A stretch of DNA of 64,000 bases from Roseivirga sp. BDSF3-8 (GCF_041449215.1 NZ_JBGNFV010000001.1:4171001-4235000), one strand, 5' to 3'. Numbered from the stretch's first letter, positions 1 through 9,756 are shown. The notes: generated by a model not told the origin, from the sequence alone. Program-made: numbers and translations.

Positions 1-10
1 ATGAGTAAGC

Positions 11-48
11 AAAAAAAAGACCGGTAGGAGGTAAGCCCCCTGCCGGTC
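11..48 (-). terminator. Intrinsic terminator for the T9SS cargo gene
   Basis: Read on the minus strand, GACCGG and AGG arms pair with CCT and CCGGTC across a short loop, followed by a run of eight T. It lies 69 bases beyond the stop codon of the minus-strand gene at 117-1934. Confidence 0.75.
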
Positions 49-116
49 AGTATCTGGTTGTCTATTTCTCTTTAACGTCTCTGCCGGTTACCGGCCGGTA
101 GATAAGAGAATAGCAT

Positions 117-1934
117 TTAGTCCTTTACGATTTTTCCTGAAAAGGAGCCGTCCGGTCCGTTTAGCAGGTAATGATACAGGCCGGGTCTCAGCATTTTCCC
201 TCTGGCATCATTTCCGTTCCACCTTACCGTATGTATCCCCCCTTTCCTGTTGTCATCCACGAGCGTAGCAATCTCTCTTCCCTGTACATCCAGGATATTG
301 AGCGTGTAGTGCCCTTCCTTTTCTATCCTGAAAGTAAGTTGGGCGCCCTTGTCTTTGATAGGGTTAGGGCTCACCATAAACTCACCGGGGGCCAGCACGG
401 GCTGTTCAGTGCCTAGCCTGTATCCATAGGGGTTACAATCGCCGATCACCTGGTAGGTGCTGTTGGATGAGTAGGGGTATACCTTGTACACCACCAGTTC
501 ATCATCACTATAGCGGGTGGGTGAATTAATGGAAAGGGTAAGCTCAACTGCTATGCCGTTAGGCCCGGGTGAGCTAAATCCGTTGTAATAATATGAGAAA
601 GCTGACACATCCTGAGTGGCTATGTTATAATAGGAAGTGGGCGCTTTACGTCTATATGTGTAGGCTACTTTTACACTGGTTAGTGTCATGCCTGACTGGG
701 TATTAAATGAGTAGTTGAATGTACTTTTGTCCAGATCATGGGTGGTAGATTCTTCTGTTTCGCATTCTCCCCAGTAGCTGTGGTAGAATTCTTCATATAT
801 GGTGTGCTCATCCACTACAGGAATGTTATTGAGGTTAAACACGCCCCATTTGATGGTTCTCAGTGGTCTGTAGGCATCTGCCATCTGAGTGCCTGGACTT
901 AGTGCAAAATCAATATCGAAGCTGGGCGTGACGCTATTGATGGTACCCTGTAGTTCTATAGCCCCTTCAAACTTCATAGGCTCCCGTACTTTCTGTTCAT
1001 TCTTGCCGCCGATAAACGATGTTACGAGCCCCATCAGTCCTCCGATATAAGGGGCGATGGTACCTACTGCACCTGTGATCAGATCTGTGGCGGGACCTTT
1101 CCACCAGGGTGTGCCGGATGTCTTGTCAATCTTATCCTGGAGGGCTTTCTTCGCCTTATTCACAGACTTATAATACTTATGCCCTTTATTAACGGCATCT
1201 ACGATATCGCCCCCTGTGATCCTGCTGGCTGTAGGAGTGGCTTCATTGACTACTTCATTTAATGTGAAAGAAGTAGAAGCAAGGTTTATCTGCGACTCAT
1301 CCACCTGGTAAAATTTCATACGGAGGCGTGCATCGGGGTGTAGCCCCGGATCAAAACCGAACATGGTAAAGTCGGCATAAGCCCAGCCGCGATATACCGG
1401 TACGGTGCCCATTGCGGATTCTATAACAGAGGCATTATAATTATTTTTAAACGCCTTGGTTTCATCATTAAAGGTAAATAAGGCGCCGGATTTGGAAGGG
1501 TCCCAGAAAGACAATTCCATACGAAAATAGTTCGCGCTGATGTTGGGTGCATTATAACACATTACCCGGAAGATACCACGGTACTTATTATATAGCACAA
1601 AGAAGGGTATAGCGGGTGCACTGGTAGGGGTGCCGAAGTCACGGTAAGCCAGTACCCAGCCGTCTTCGGGGTACATGTCTTTCTCATAGGTGTTCAGGGT
1701 ATGACCCTGTGTATAAAAAGGGAGTTGTACATTAGTCAGCGCAGTGGGCGTTTGTCCGCTGGTGGAGTAGTACATGGTATGGCCTGATCCGTTTACTGTC
1801 CAGTTCCAGTTAGGGTTCAGGTTGGGGTCTCCCGGTGACATGTACCTGGATACATGCGCATCTGCCTTTTTTTGGGCATGTACAGTGAAAACTGCGCAGA
1901 TCAGCCCAATTAATAATAGTAAAGTCTTTCTCAT
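117..1934 (-). CDS. Secreted protein with T9SS type A C-terminal sorting domain
   Basis: A 605-residue exported protein of unknown role. The N terminus is a classical signal peptide: MRK, a hydrophobic stretch LLLLIGLICAVF, and a likely cleavage after VHA before Gln21. The last 90 or so residues (about 515-605) have the layout of a type IX secretion sorting domain (TIGR04183-like): SPNPIKDKG near its start, a beta-rich middle with ILDVQGREI, then GLYHYLL and a short basic end KIVKD. In Bacteroidota such domains direct passage through the outer membrane and attachment to the surface or release. The body (about 25-510) is rich in Tyr, Asn and Thr, has a Gly-rich hydrophobic patch near 285-310, and matches no family I recognise. 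It is monocistronic, with a terminator at 11-48. Confidence 0.85.
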   Translation of the reverse strand: MRKTLLLLIGLICAVFTVHAQKKADAHVSRYMSPGDPNLNPNWNWTVNGSGHTMYYSTSGQTPTALTNVQLPFYTQGHTLNTYEKDMYPEDGWVLAYRDFGTPTSAPAIPFFVLYNKYRGIFRVMCYNAPNISANYFRMELSFWDPSKSGALFTFNDETKAFKNNYNASVIESAMGTVPVYRGWAYADFTMFGFDPGLHPDARLRMKFYQVDESQINLASTSFTLNEVVNEATPTASRITGGDIVDAVNKGHKYYKSVNKAKKALQDKIDKTSGTPWWKGPATDLITGAVGTIAPYIGGLMGLVTSFIGGKNEQKVREPMKFEGAIELQGTINSVTPSFDIDFALSPGTQMADAYRPLRTIKWGVFNLNNIPVVDEHTIYEEFYHSYWGECETEESTTHDLDKSTFNYSFNTQSGMTLTSVKVAYTYRRKAPTSYYNIATQDVSAFSYYYNGFSSPGPNGIAVELTLSINSPTRYSDDELVVYKVYPYSSNSTYQVIGDCNPYGYRLGTEQPVLAPGEFMVSPNPIKDKGAQLTFRIEKEGHYTLNILDVQGREIATLVDDNRKGGIHTVRWNGNDARGKMLRPGLYHYLLNGPDGSFSGKIVKD

Positions 1935-2490
1935 AGGTATTAAAAAATTGAATTAATGTCTTTTAATATAGTGAGCAGGATTTTTGGCTATTGGTGCTTA
2001 ATGTAAGGTTAATGTATGTTTTCTGGTAAAAAGCTTAAAAATTACCTCGCTTAAGCAGGTGAAGTTTAATGGGTATAGATTTTCGTACAGGAGAAATGAG
2101 GCTTTGCTATTTCTTAGTATAGCTGTATTGTATTATGCTTTATGTAATGTAATTTATATTGTTATATATTATATGTGAACGCCTTAGCTTTGGGGTAATA
2201 TATGGCCGGGGCTGATGGCTATACCCTAAAGGGGGTCCATCGTTTTTGGTGTAACTAGTTACAAAGCCTGCACCCCTACGGGGGGGGGGCGCCATGCAAC
2301 GGGCGCCGTGCAACGGGCGCCGTGCAACGGGCGCCGTACTTGTTCAGAAGGCGTTGAACTAAAACGGCGGTGCTCTTTGTCCTGCCCTCTGCCAGACGCC
2401 GGGGCCCCATTGCATGGCGCCCGTCATGCGACGGGGAGTAGTGCTATTCAGGGATTGACAACCCTTAACCACTCACCATTATCCATTACA
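1935..2490. other. Intergenic region with GC-rich tandem repeat
   Basis: This 556-base spacer separates two minus-strand genes. The right half has a run of nine or more G (from about 2281), the 14-bp tandem repeat at 2290-2331, and related fragments near 2404-2433. The left half is AT-rich and should hold the promoter of the T9SS cargo gene. Open frames through the repeats look like artefacts of GC richness. Confidence 0.6.
2290..2331. repeat. Three copies of a 14-bp tandem repeat, CGCCRTGCAACGGG
   Basis: Units at 2290-2303, 2304-2317 and 2318-2331, differing only at the R position. The reverse complement of the same word occurs at 9582-9609 (two units of CCAYTGCATGGCGC) and once near 20110-20124. 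It is therefore a dispersed family in intergenic DNA, in both orientations. Confidence 0.75.
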
Positions 2491-5400
2491 TCATATCCCT
2501 TCCACGGAGGCGACGGCGGTGTAGAGGCCGAAGTTGACCACGCAGGCGGTGGCCATTACGCCTATGGCAACTGTTTTTGTAGTGGGCTCGGGGTCGTTGA
2601 CGGCTATGGCATAGCACAGGTTTTTGACGTCATCTACCAGGTTGGTGGTCTCCTCCAGTATGGCGGCCGTCTTGTCATTACTTTCTTCTGCAGATGACAG
2701 CTCTACAAAGTGCCATATGGAGCAGGTCATAGAGAGCATGGAGATGACACTGCCTACCACAGCTCCCACGGCGCGGCGGTCATCTACCTGAAGCTTTGTG
2801 AGCTTTAATTTGGTAACAGTAGTCTGTCCCAGGCCGCTAAAGACGCCTTTTACCATGGCCTTGCACACGATCAGGGAACGGTGCACCCATTTGATGGCCT
2901 CATTTTTTATGTCGCAGCGGGGCACAAGCACCGCGGCAATGCCGCTGCCGGAGACGAGCAGCCCGCTCAGTACCATATTTACTTTGGAATAAGGATTATC
3001 CGGTTCGGGCTCCATGGCCTCAAAACTGCTGACGGCGGCCAGAATGAAGGAGCAGAAGCCGGAGATCATGTACCCTGTAACGTAGATGGAGTATGCCATG
3101 GAGACGGGCATGGTGATGATGCCGTCATCATATTCCGAGCTACTGTCGGCCATGCCTACGATGGTGCGTGCGGAGGTATTGACAGAGGTAAAGCCTGCTG
3201 AGGACAGGGAGGCCATATGGCCGCCTGACCAGAGGGCATCCAGTGAGGAAGAGGTGTGGGTGGAGGTGATGTCCTGTATGCCGCTGCCGGGTATGGAGTT
3301 GGCAAATGCCTTACGTATGGTGTTATAGTCCGGGGCATTGATAAGAAACCTGGTGTACTTATCATTGGGGAAGGGTGCCTTTTTGTACCTGCCCTTATAG
3401 GCGAGGGTGGCGGGCACTGCGGCTATGTAGCAGAAGACATCCATGATCGAGAAGTCTTTGATGCCAATAAGCTCGAGTATGTCGCTCACCACAGGTATAT
3501 GGATCTTGGTATCCATGATCCTGAGCAGCAGGTCGGCCACATTTTCCAGTATATCCAGGAAGGCATCTATGAGTATCTGGGCGCTCTTGATGAGGTCGCC
3601 TGCTACTATGCCTACTATTCTTTTTACCAGGTCCAGGATAGGCATACCGGGCACCTCGGGGGCAAGCTTGTATAGCTGCAGGAGGGTGTCTTCAAATACC
3701 TTGCCTTCATTTTCCAGGGCAGTGATCAGGGCCTTGAATATGCCCTCTACGGGGTTTGAGTCTGTCTTTTCGAGCTCCTTAGTATGGCGGCCATTATTAT
3801 TATAGTGGTGCATGAGCATATTGCCGGGGGCACTGTCATGGCCCTGGGGACTGGAGTGGGCAGCGGGACTTGCCTTGTCTTCATTGCCGATGCGGAAGTC
3901 ATCGGTGATGCCTGCCCAGCCGTCCAGTTTGTCCAGCATGCCATTTACCTTACTGTCAAATTCCTTGCGGTAGGTACCTATATGGGCTATCTCGTGCTTA
4001 AGAAAGCACATGATCATGTTTTTGTACACCTTCTTGGTACGCTTTATGTCGTCCCAGTCAAAGAAGAAGCTAAGAAACTCCAACAGCTTATCCACGCCTA
4101 TGGCATGGTACACCCACTTTAGGGCTGAATATATGGCATCGACTGTATCCAGCACGGCGTGATAGACCCAGTCTCCTATGGCGACCACCGCCTTCCACAC
4201 CGAGGTGGCAGGATCATGCTGCACGGCCAGGGTATGCCCCACGCCGGTGTCCAGGAAGCCAAACAGGTCGCCTGCTCTTACTATTGCGACGGCTTTTCCG
4301 GTTTTTTCGTCGTTTTTGGTTTCGGTCTTTTGGGTAGTGGTACCGGTTACCTGTTTGTGGGCTTTGGCGAGGGCCTGATTGGCCTCTGCCAGTTGGTCCA
4401 GCTTACTGTGGTCTGTGACCAGGGCTTCTTTGCTACCGTCAGGCTTTTCTACCTGTGCGCCCTTAAGCTTGTCCTTTGAGTCCAGCGACACGGCTTTTTG
4501 GAAGGGCTTCTCAGAGGGGGTAATGGTAAGTTGCTTGCCTCCCTTTTCGGATACTATGATCTCTGCGCCGTTGATATCGTGCACCATCTCTATGAGTGTC
4601 ACGCTGCCCTGCACATCTGTTTGTACGGGTATGGGGGTTTTGTCCAGCACATAGTACAGGTGGTTGATGTAAAAGGGGGTGCGTGTGGTGGTGCTCAGGT
4701 AGAGCTCCTGGCCGGCCAGCATCTGTCCCTGCTCATCGGCAAGCTGTATGCGGGTGGTGTATGAGTTGAACTTCCTGGTTTTCGCCTGCTCAGTGTCCAG
4801 TTGCACGTGTGATTTCTTCCAGATGGTGGTCTCCGGGGACTGCACCATCTTAAAGAGCTCATCTCCGGCGGCAGCGAAGAAAACGTTGCCGTTATCGGCC
4901 TTATTTACATAGGGTGACACCTGGTCCACACCGCTGATGAGGGGCAGGGGGGTACTCCAAGCGCTGCTGTCGTACACCTGGCTTATGGCGCATGTGGTGT
5001 AAAATACCTGGTTGGCGCGGTTTATTCCCCATACGATAAAGGTATCGGTGGTGGCATAGGCAAAGAGCTTGGTCACCCCTACAAAGAAGTCGCTCCTCAT
5101 CACCAGGCTGCCGCTGGCCCCGTTCTCCTGCTTATCCGCGGCGTAGTAGTAGAGGGCCTTGTCTCCGGCTACGAAAAGGGCGGTATTTTTGCCCACAAAG
5201 GCGGTGTCTATCGCTGTGGCACCTTTCGGTACCTTAAAGGTGGATATGGTGGGAGGTGCACTTCTGGAAAAGGGGTTGTACAGGGGTGCGTAGATCAGCT
5301 CTGTTTTGCCGTTTATCTTACCCAGGTTATAGGTGCCGTCCACGCGCTCGTAATGCATGCGGCCCAGCACGCTATTGATGCCGGGCTCCAGGTCGCCCCC

Positions 5401-5994
5401 CACTACCATATTGTTCCAGCCCCTGCCTGTGCTCCTGGTCGGGTCTATGTGGTACCGGTTTATAAAGCCGGAAGGTTTCTTAAAGGTAGAGCGGGAGATA
5501 TCGGCCACTATATATTCTTCCCGGCTTCTTTCAGAAATGTACAGGGAGGTAATGTCGAGTGTGATGCCTTTGTGGTCGGGGTCATCGTAGCTCATTTCCT
5601 TCCATTCCACATTACCGGGTACGATGGCTCCGGTGGTATTGTCATTGCCGAGGGAGAGGTACAGGTGGTCGCTGCCGTTAAGGGTGAGTGCCAGGGCGAG
5701 GTCTATTTTTCCTGTGGCGATGTTTTCGGCCACGGCGAAGGTCTTTGCCTGCACCTTGATCTTTTTCTTTTCAAAATGGTCGAACAGCCCGCTGGCCAGG
5801 TCGTAGCGCTCCCATCCGGTGGCATGGCCGGGCAGTTGTGCAAATACGTAAAACCGCCCTTCTGTGCTGATGGAGAAGAGGAGGGCGTGGCCGTCTGCTG
5901 TTTGCAGGGCGTTGAACTTCTGCTGGGGGGACACTACCTCGGCACTGAGGTAGTTGTCCATAAGTTCGGTAGAGTAGGTAAGTGTATGAGCCAT
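2491..5994 (-). CDS. Large unknown protein: propeller-like N half, hydrophobic C-terminal region
   Basis: 1167 residues, no family recognised. There is no signal peptide (MAHTLTYSTEL). Residues 1-400 are beta-rich with repeating blocks such as ALFVAGDKALYYYAADK, suggesting a lectin-like beta-propeller. About 410-500 looks like an Ig/SpaA-like beta domain (GQMLAGQELYLSTTTRTPFY). About 520-570 is polar and charged, then amphipathic helices follow (WVYHAVLDTVDAIYSALKWV). HEIAH at 667-671 fits the HEXXH zinc-protease pattern but may be chance. The last 300 residues hold four or five hydrophobic segments (near 850, 975, 1010, 1080, 1145) that could enter a membrane. It lies 44 bases downstream of the TULIP-like gene and is probably cotranscribed with it. 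The mix of binding-type and membrane-active segments is compatible with a toxin or membrane-interacting effector, which is inference. Confidence 0.8.
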   Translation of the reverse strand: MAHTLTYSTELMDNYLSAEVVSPQQKFNALQTADGHALLFSISTEGRFYVFAQLPGHATGWERYDLASGLFDHFEKKKIKVQAKTFAVAENIATGKIDLALALTLNGSDHLYLSLGNDNTTGAIVPGNVEWKEMSYDDPDHKGITLDITSLYISERSREEYIVADISRSTFKKPSGFINRYHIDPTRSTGRGWNNMVVGGDLEPGINSVLGRMHYERVDGTYNLGKINGKTELIYAPLYNPFSRSAPPTISTFKVPKGATAIDTAFVGKNTALFVAGDKALYYYAADKQENGASGSLVMRSDFFVGVTKLFAYATTDTFIVWGINRANQVFYTTCAISQVYDSSAWSTPLPLISGVDQVSPYVNKADNGNVFFAAAGDELFKMVQSPETTIWKKSHVQLDTEQAKTRKFNSYTTRIQLADEQGQMLAGQELYLSTTTRTPFYINHLYYVLDKTPIPVQTDVQGSVTLIEMVHDINGAEIIVSEKGGKQLTITPSEKPFQKAVSLDSKDKLKGAQVEKPDGSKEALVTDHSKLDQLAEANQALAKAHKQVTGTTTQKTETKNDEKTGKAVAIVRAGDLFGFLDTGVGHTLAVQHDPATSVWKAVVAIGDWVYHAVLDTVDAIYSALKWVYHAIGVDKLLEFLSFFFDWDDIKRTKKVYKNMIMCFLKHEIAHIGTYRKEFDSKVNGMLDKLDGWAGITDDFRIGNEDKASPAAHSSPQGHDSAPGNMLMHHYNNNGRHTKELEKTDSNPVEGIFKALITALENEGKVFEDTLLQLYKLAPEVPGMPILDLVKRIVGIVAGDLIKSAQILIDAFLDILENVADLLLRIMDTKIHIPVVSDILELIGIKDFSIMDVFCYIAAVPATLAYKGRYKKAPFPNDKYTRFLINAPDYNTIRKAFANSIPGSGIQDITSTHTSSSLDALWSGGHMASLSSAGFTSVNTSARTIVGMADSSSEYDDGIITMPVSMAYSIYVTGYMISGFCSFILAAVSSFEAMEPEPDNPYSKVNMVLSGLLVSGSGIAAVLVPRCDIKNEAIKWVHRSLIVCKAMVKGVFSGLGQTTVTKLKLTKLQVDDRRAVGAVVGSVISMLSMTCSIWHFVELSSAEESNDKTAAILEETTNLVDDVKNLCYAIAVNDPEPTTKTVAIGVMATACVVNFGLYTAVASVEGI

Positions 5995-6038
5995 GGGATA
6001 AGGTAATGGGGTGAGAGGATTTTAAGAGGAAACAGGCT

Positions 6039-7772
6039 TTAGACTTCGGGCTGTTTGTAGAGGATATTGCACACGAGGTCCTGGTTGTCAGAGAACTGGG
6101 CATTGGTATAGGAGAAGGTCTTTCCACCTGGAAATACCCAGCTGCCTGCCCCGTTCAGCATACGGGCGATCTTCTTGCTGTCATCCTGTATGACGCCTTT
6201 CATCCAGCTCTTTACCTGGTCTTTGGTAGAGTTGATGGCATTTTCTATGATGCCTGCAGACATGAACTTAGACCAGCCGTTTATCTTCACTGATGAGGAT
6301 TTGTCCTCTGTCTCGCTCATGTGCCGCTTTACGGAGAGCTTACCGTCTGTATCCACGCCTACGGTGTAGATGGTGGTGGCCAGGAATTTGGCCCAGTGGC
6401 CTTCGCTCACGCCGCCTTCCACATTTACGTGCATCTTCATGTCTACCAGGGTGAGTACTTTAATCTGGGTACCCTGCAGGTATACATCTGAGGTGGCCTG
6501 GTAGGTGAGCCCGAAGTTGCCCCAGTTCTCAAAGACCCCGCAGTACTGGGAGTCGCTGGAGGTATTGCTGTTTTTGTAGGAGTAGGTAAGCACATGGTCT
6601 TTGCCGCCACTCACCACCATGTACTCATGCTTAGCTGTGTCCTGCTCAAAGCTGGCACTCATAGATCCTTTCACGCAGTTTACATGATAGTGGGGCTTTA
6701 CCTTGTAGGATATGGCTGAGAGGGTGGGGGAGAGCAGGTCATGCAGGTAGCTGATGAAGGTGCTGCGGTTTATGGCCATGACGCCCGCATACTGTGCGGT
6801 GTTTTGCTTATCCACCCAGTTCCACGGAAACTGTACCGGCGCGGGCATGGCCTTGTTTTCGGACATGATCAGGTAGTTGAGCGTGTAGGCCTCGTAGTCG
6901 GCGGTGGCTTTGTTTTTCTGGTCTTTATAGGAACAGATCTCAAAGTTCATGTTGGTAGGCACAAGGGAGGACTTGTCCTTGTGGCTGTCGGCAACCACGG
7001 TATAGCCCAGCATCACGCCGCCTTCTTTCTGCATTTCGGCGAGGTAGGCATTGAGAAACACGGTGGTGAGCTGTACGTAGGCCTGGGAGGTAGTCTCCAG
7101 ATTGGTGATTTTGACTGAGTCGGCCAGCCCGGCGGTGTTCAGGTCCAGGTATAGCTGGCGGATGCTGAACATGTCTTTGCCCATGCTCTGTATTTTCTGC
7201 TGGGTGCTTACGGGCAGGTTATGAAAGTGGCTGTTGATGTCGTCCTTATCCAGGTTCAGGTCTACCGTAAAGCTGAATACCCACGGCTTATCGCCCTCGT
7301 CCTGGTCGAGGTTCAGCCAGGTAGACTGGTTGTAGAGGCCGGCCTGCAGGGCAATGATCTTAAAGGTGCCGCATACCATGTTGTAGGTGACATAGGACCC
7401 TTCTTTATTGAAGCTGATAACGGGGGGGATGTCGGACAAGGGAAAGTCGGGCAGGCCTACTTCTACCTGAAAGGCAAACATAAACTTCTGCTCCATAAGC
7501 TTCTGTATACGCTCATCGGTAGTGGCGGTGCCGTTGGGGATGTCGAAAGGGTCGAAGCCGACGGTCTCCTGCAGCTTATCAAAGCCTATAGGGGCTACAT
7601 TGGAAGCTCCCTGGGAGGGGGTGGGGTTGTACACATAGGCCTGGGAATAGGGCTTGCCGTGGTGCCTGCTGAGCCACTCTTCCATGGTGGCATTCACAGA
7701 GGCCTGGGTGGCAGCCACCACCATATCGAAGCTGTACTTGGGATTAGACAGGTTGGAATTTGATGCACTCAT
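6039..7772 (-). CDS. TULIP/P47-like protein of unknown function
   Basis: 577 residues from the ATG at 7772 (MSASNSN). An earlier in-frame start at 7814 would add 14 residues and is less likely. No signal peptide or membrane segment is evident. The opening YSFDMVVAATQASVNATMEEWLS, here split as YSFDMVVAATQ and ASVNATMEEWL, resembles the start of TULIP-fold proteins of the clostridial P47/OrfX group, in which a helix after a first strand carries an Asn and hydrophobic repeats; this is a weak resemblance. The remainder is long amphipathic strands with alternating hydrophobic residues, as expected for lipid-binding tubular folds. It is the first gene of a two-gene unit with the 1167-residue protein. 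P47 proteins accompany toxins, so a toxin-accessory or lipid-binding role is possible but unproven. Confidence 0.75.
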   Translation of the reverse strand: MSASNSNLSNPKYSFDMVVAATQASVNATMEEWLSRHHGKPYSQAYVYNPTPSQGASNVAPIGFDKLQETVGFDPFDIPNGTATTDERIQKLMEQKFMFAFQVEVGLPDFPLSDIPPVISFNKEGSYVTYNMVCGTFKIIALQAGLYNQSTWLNLDQDEGDKPWVFSFTVDLNLDKDDINSHFHNLPVSTQQKIQSMGKDMFSIRQLYLDLNTAGLADSVKITNLETTSQAYVQLTTVFLNAYLAEMQKEGGVMLGYTVVADSHKDKSSLVPTNMNFEICSYKDQKNKATADYEAYTLNYLIMSENKAMPAPVQFPWNWVDKQNTAQYAGVMAINRSTFISYLHDLLSPTLSAISYKVKPHYHVNCVKGSMSASFEQDTAKHEYMVVSGGKDHVLTYSYKNSNTSSDSQYCGVFENWGNFGLTYQATSDVYLQGTQIKVLTLVDMKMHVNVEGGVSEGHWAKFLATTIYTVGVDTDGKLSVKRHMSETEDKSSSVKINGWSKFMSAGIIENAINSTKDQVKSWMKGVIQDDSKKIARMLNGAGSWVFPGGKTFSYTNAQFSDNQDLVCNILYKQPEV

Positions 7773-8377
7773 AATAAGCAGGTTGAATTTTTCTTTTAAT
7801 AAACAGGTGATCAATGAATAGGGAAAAGGTCCTGGCGGTTGGCCATCACTGTGAGGAAAACCTGACCGGGAACAGGGTGACGCACGCCTTTACTTTTCCT
7901 GTGGGAAAACAGGCTATTTTACAGTCAAAAAACAAGCAGAGGCCTGCAAATGGTGGGTGGCAATTGGGTGACAGGGGTTGATGAGTGAATAATAGAGTAA
8001 CAGAATAATTGAGTAACAGAATAATAGAGTGTAGGTAATCGGTAGAGGGGTGGTTAATGGGGGGAATGCGATAATGATTGAGTAATAGAATAATAGAATG
8101 GTGGAAAATGTGACCTGTAGAGGCGCGATTCATCGCATCTTGTGGCGGATGGCGAGAAGTTAATTTTGAATGGGTGAATGAGGGGAATGATAGAATGATT
8201 GAGTAACAGAATAATGGAAAAGGTGGGGAGTGGGAATCTGTAGTGGCGCGATTTATGGCGCCTTGTAGCGGTGGGCTGGTGTAATGAGGCAGGGCGGCGT
8301 GACGAAGGCCACGGGCATAAACAAAAAAAGCCACCCCGGGGGGCGGCTTTTTTCTCATGTTCAGGTTATGCGGAGGC
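7773..8377. other. Intergenic region with GAGTAACAGAATAAT repeats
   Basis: This roughly 600-base spacer has no convincing gene. Near-identical 16-base words of the form GAGTAACAGAATAATN occur at 7995-8010, 8011-8026, 8080-8095 and 8201-8216. Two degenerate members of the palindromic family (GTAGAGGCGCGATT... and GTAGTGGCGCGATT...) lie near 8117-8141 and 8240-8268. A 182-codon minus-strand open frame here is compositionally odd and crosses the terminator at 8323-8353, so I do not call it. Confidence 0.6.
8323..8353 (-). terminator. Intrinsic terminator of the coiled-coil gene
   Basis: AAAAAAGCC and CCCC arms pair with GGGG and GGCTTTTTT, with a single mismatch between them, giving a strong GC hairpin flanked by A and T runs. 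It could stop transcription from either side. It sits 25 bases past the stop of the minus-strand gene at 8378. Confidence 0.8.
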
Positions 8378-8794
8378 TTAGGCGGCGTTTTCAAGAGCGC
8401 CTAACAGACCCAGGCGGTCCTGGCGAAGCTGAACCCGGTTAGCGAGCTCGTCTATCTCCAGTTCTTCAATGGCTATATCAGCCTTGGTAAGCACCCTTTT
8501 GGTCGTCTTCTTCGTCTGTATCTCCTGCTCCAGTTCGGTGATCCTCACTTGCTGCTTGTCTATCATAGACTGGCTGGCACCGCTTTGCACCAGGAATTCC
8601 GCCAGCAGTTTAGCATCCTCCAGGTCCACCTTTAGCTTATTCAGCTCCTGCAGGTCCAGCTCCTGTCGCGTCACCCGGTTATTTAGCCGGTCTATAAGCA
8701 CATAGCGGTCATTGGTGAGTTCTGTGATCTCCGTATTCCACTTGTTTTGCAGATAGGAGGTGTCTTCCGGTCCTAATTCTTGAAAATTGGTCAT
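8378..8794 (-). CDS. Small coiled-coil protein paired with an XRE regulator
   Basis: 138 residues, almost entirely helical with heptad-like hydrophobic spacing (LNNRVTRQELDLQELNKL; ITELEQEIQ). No signal peptide, no membrane segment, no named family. The gene follows the XRE-type gene at 8890-9162 on the same strand after about 95 bases and ends at a strong terminator, so the two probably form one unit. The part from about 55 to 130 (DAKLLAEFL, a short loop, TKADIAIEELEIDELANRV) resembles by eye the C-terminal half of the XRE fusion protein at 14388-15026. I infer a regulator-associated oligomerisation or adaptor module. Confidence 0.75.
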   Translation of the reverse strand: MTNFQELGPEDTSYLQNKWNTEITELTNDRYVLIDRLNNRVTRQELDLQELNKLKVDLEDAKLLAEFLVQSGASQSMIDKQQVRITELEQEIQTKKTTKRVLTKADIAIEELEIDELANRVQLRQDRLGLLGALENAA

Positions 8795-8889
8795 AATAAT
8801 ATAATATATTTAGTTAGGTATCAGGCCGTGCATATTTAACGTCCCCACAGCCACTACAGGACAAAGTCTTATGTATGTGGTATGAGGCA

Positions 8890-9162
8890 CTAAGCCACCT
8901 GACTTATAAGGCCGCAGGTATAGGAGGGCGCATAGGCCCTTATCGCACTGACGCTTTTTTGCACCAATACATCTACAGGTTCGCCGGTTAGCTCCGAGAG
9001 TTTAGCCAGTAAGTCCTGGCGTGGTATAATCTGCCCGCGTTCTATACGGCTGATCGTTGATTGGTTGCAGCCCATAAGAGCCGCCATCTCACGCTGGTTT
9101 TTTGGTATTAGCTTCCTTCCATACCGGAAAGTTACTGCGTAGGGGGTTTTCTTTCTTGTCAT
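8890..9162 (-). CDS. XRE-family helix-turn-helix regulator
   Basis: 90 residues from the ATG at 9162 (MTRKKTPYAV). An upstream in-frame start at 9216 exists, but the 9162 start has AGAGGT nine bases before it, a plausible ribosome-binding site. Residues 20-65 form a compact HTH_3 (XRE/Cro) domain: QREMAALMGCNQSTISRIER is the helix-turn-helix core, followed by PRQDLLAKLSELTG. The tail of about 20 residues has no known domain. It precedes the small coiled-coil gene at 8378-8794. It shares the QSTIS(R/K)IE core and the L(S/A)(E/R)LTG segment with the XRE-coiled-coil fusion at 14388-15026. Confidence 0.85.
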   Translation of the reverse strand: MTRKKTPYAVTFRYGRKLIPKNQREMAALMGCNQSTISRIERGQIIPRQDLLAKLSELTGEPVDVLVQKSVSAIRAYAPSYTCGLISQVA

Positions 9163-9232
9163 TTGGTAACCTCTTTTTCTATTGGTTTTCGAGGTAAAGA
9201 CAGCAGAAAAACCCAAGGGTTGACTAATTATA

Positions 9233-9267
9233 TTAAAAAAATACCCGAAAAAAATCGGGTTTTTTTG
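9233..9267. terminator. Bidirectional hairpin terminator
   Basis: ACCCGA pairs with TCGGGT across an A-rich loop, with A6 before and T7 after, so it can act in either direction. It lies upstream of the XRE gene and about 680 bases beyond the end of the HD-ATPase gene, so it may insulate the two. Confidence 0.65.
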
Positions 9268-9581
9268 TTAAAAGTTGAATTAAAATAACTTATAGTCATT
9301 TTATGCACGAAAGTTTTTTTGAGTTTCCGGGAAAAAAGATGGGAAAGGCATGCAGACCGTAAACGCACGTGACGGGTAGCCAGTCTTCTGCCAGATACCG
9401 GGTTTACCTATATTGTGTCGTGCCTTCTGTGCTTAACCTTGTACGCAATCTTTGTTCTACAGAGATTTTGCCCCCTCCGGGGCTTTTTTTGCTGCACTCT
9501 GCTGGCCCTCACTATCGCGAGGATTTCATTTCTTCTGAAAGGGGCATGATGAATAATTGCTTCACTCTCTTCCGATAAGGA

Positions 9582-9609
9582 CCACTGCATGGCGCCCATT
9601 GCATGGCGC
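9582..9609. repeat. Two units of a dispersed 14-bp repeat, CCAYTGCATGGCGC
   Basis: Units at 9582-9595 and 9596-9609. They are nearly the reverse complement of the 14-bp tandem at 2290-2331, and one further copy is at about 20110-20124. Confidence 0.7.
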
Positions 9610-9756
9610 CCAAGGTATTTTTCTACGTCTAAACCGGGGATAGCCGGTGACCGGATACCGCATTAAGCTAGGTTTTCCACGAAAGCATTAATAAATCCTG
9701 GCTATCCTAACATCAAATAAAAATCCTGAGCCAAATCAGCCTGCCAGTAGCCGGCC

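Noticed and set aside
2308-2697. 129-codon plus-strand frame
   Set aside because: Half of it is the 14-bp tandem repeat and the rest is antisense to the 1167-residue gene.
7846-8394. 182-codon minus-strand open frame in the 7.8-8.4 kb spacer
   Set aside because: Composition is His/Pro/Ser-rich, it includes GAGTAACAGAATAAT repeats and runs across a strong terminator.
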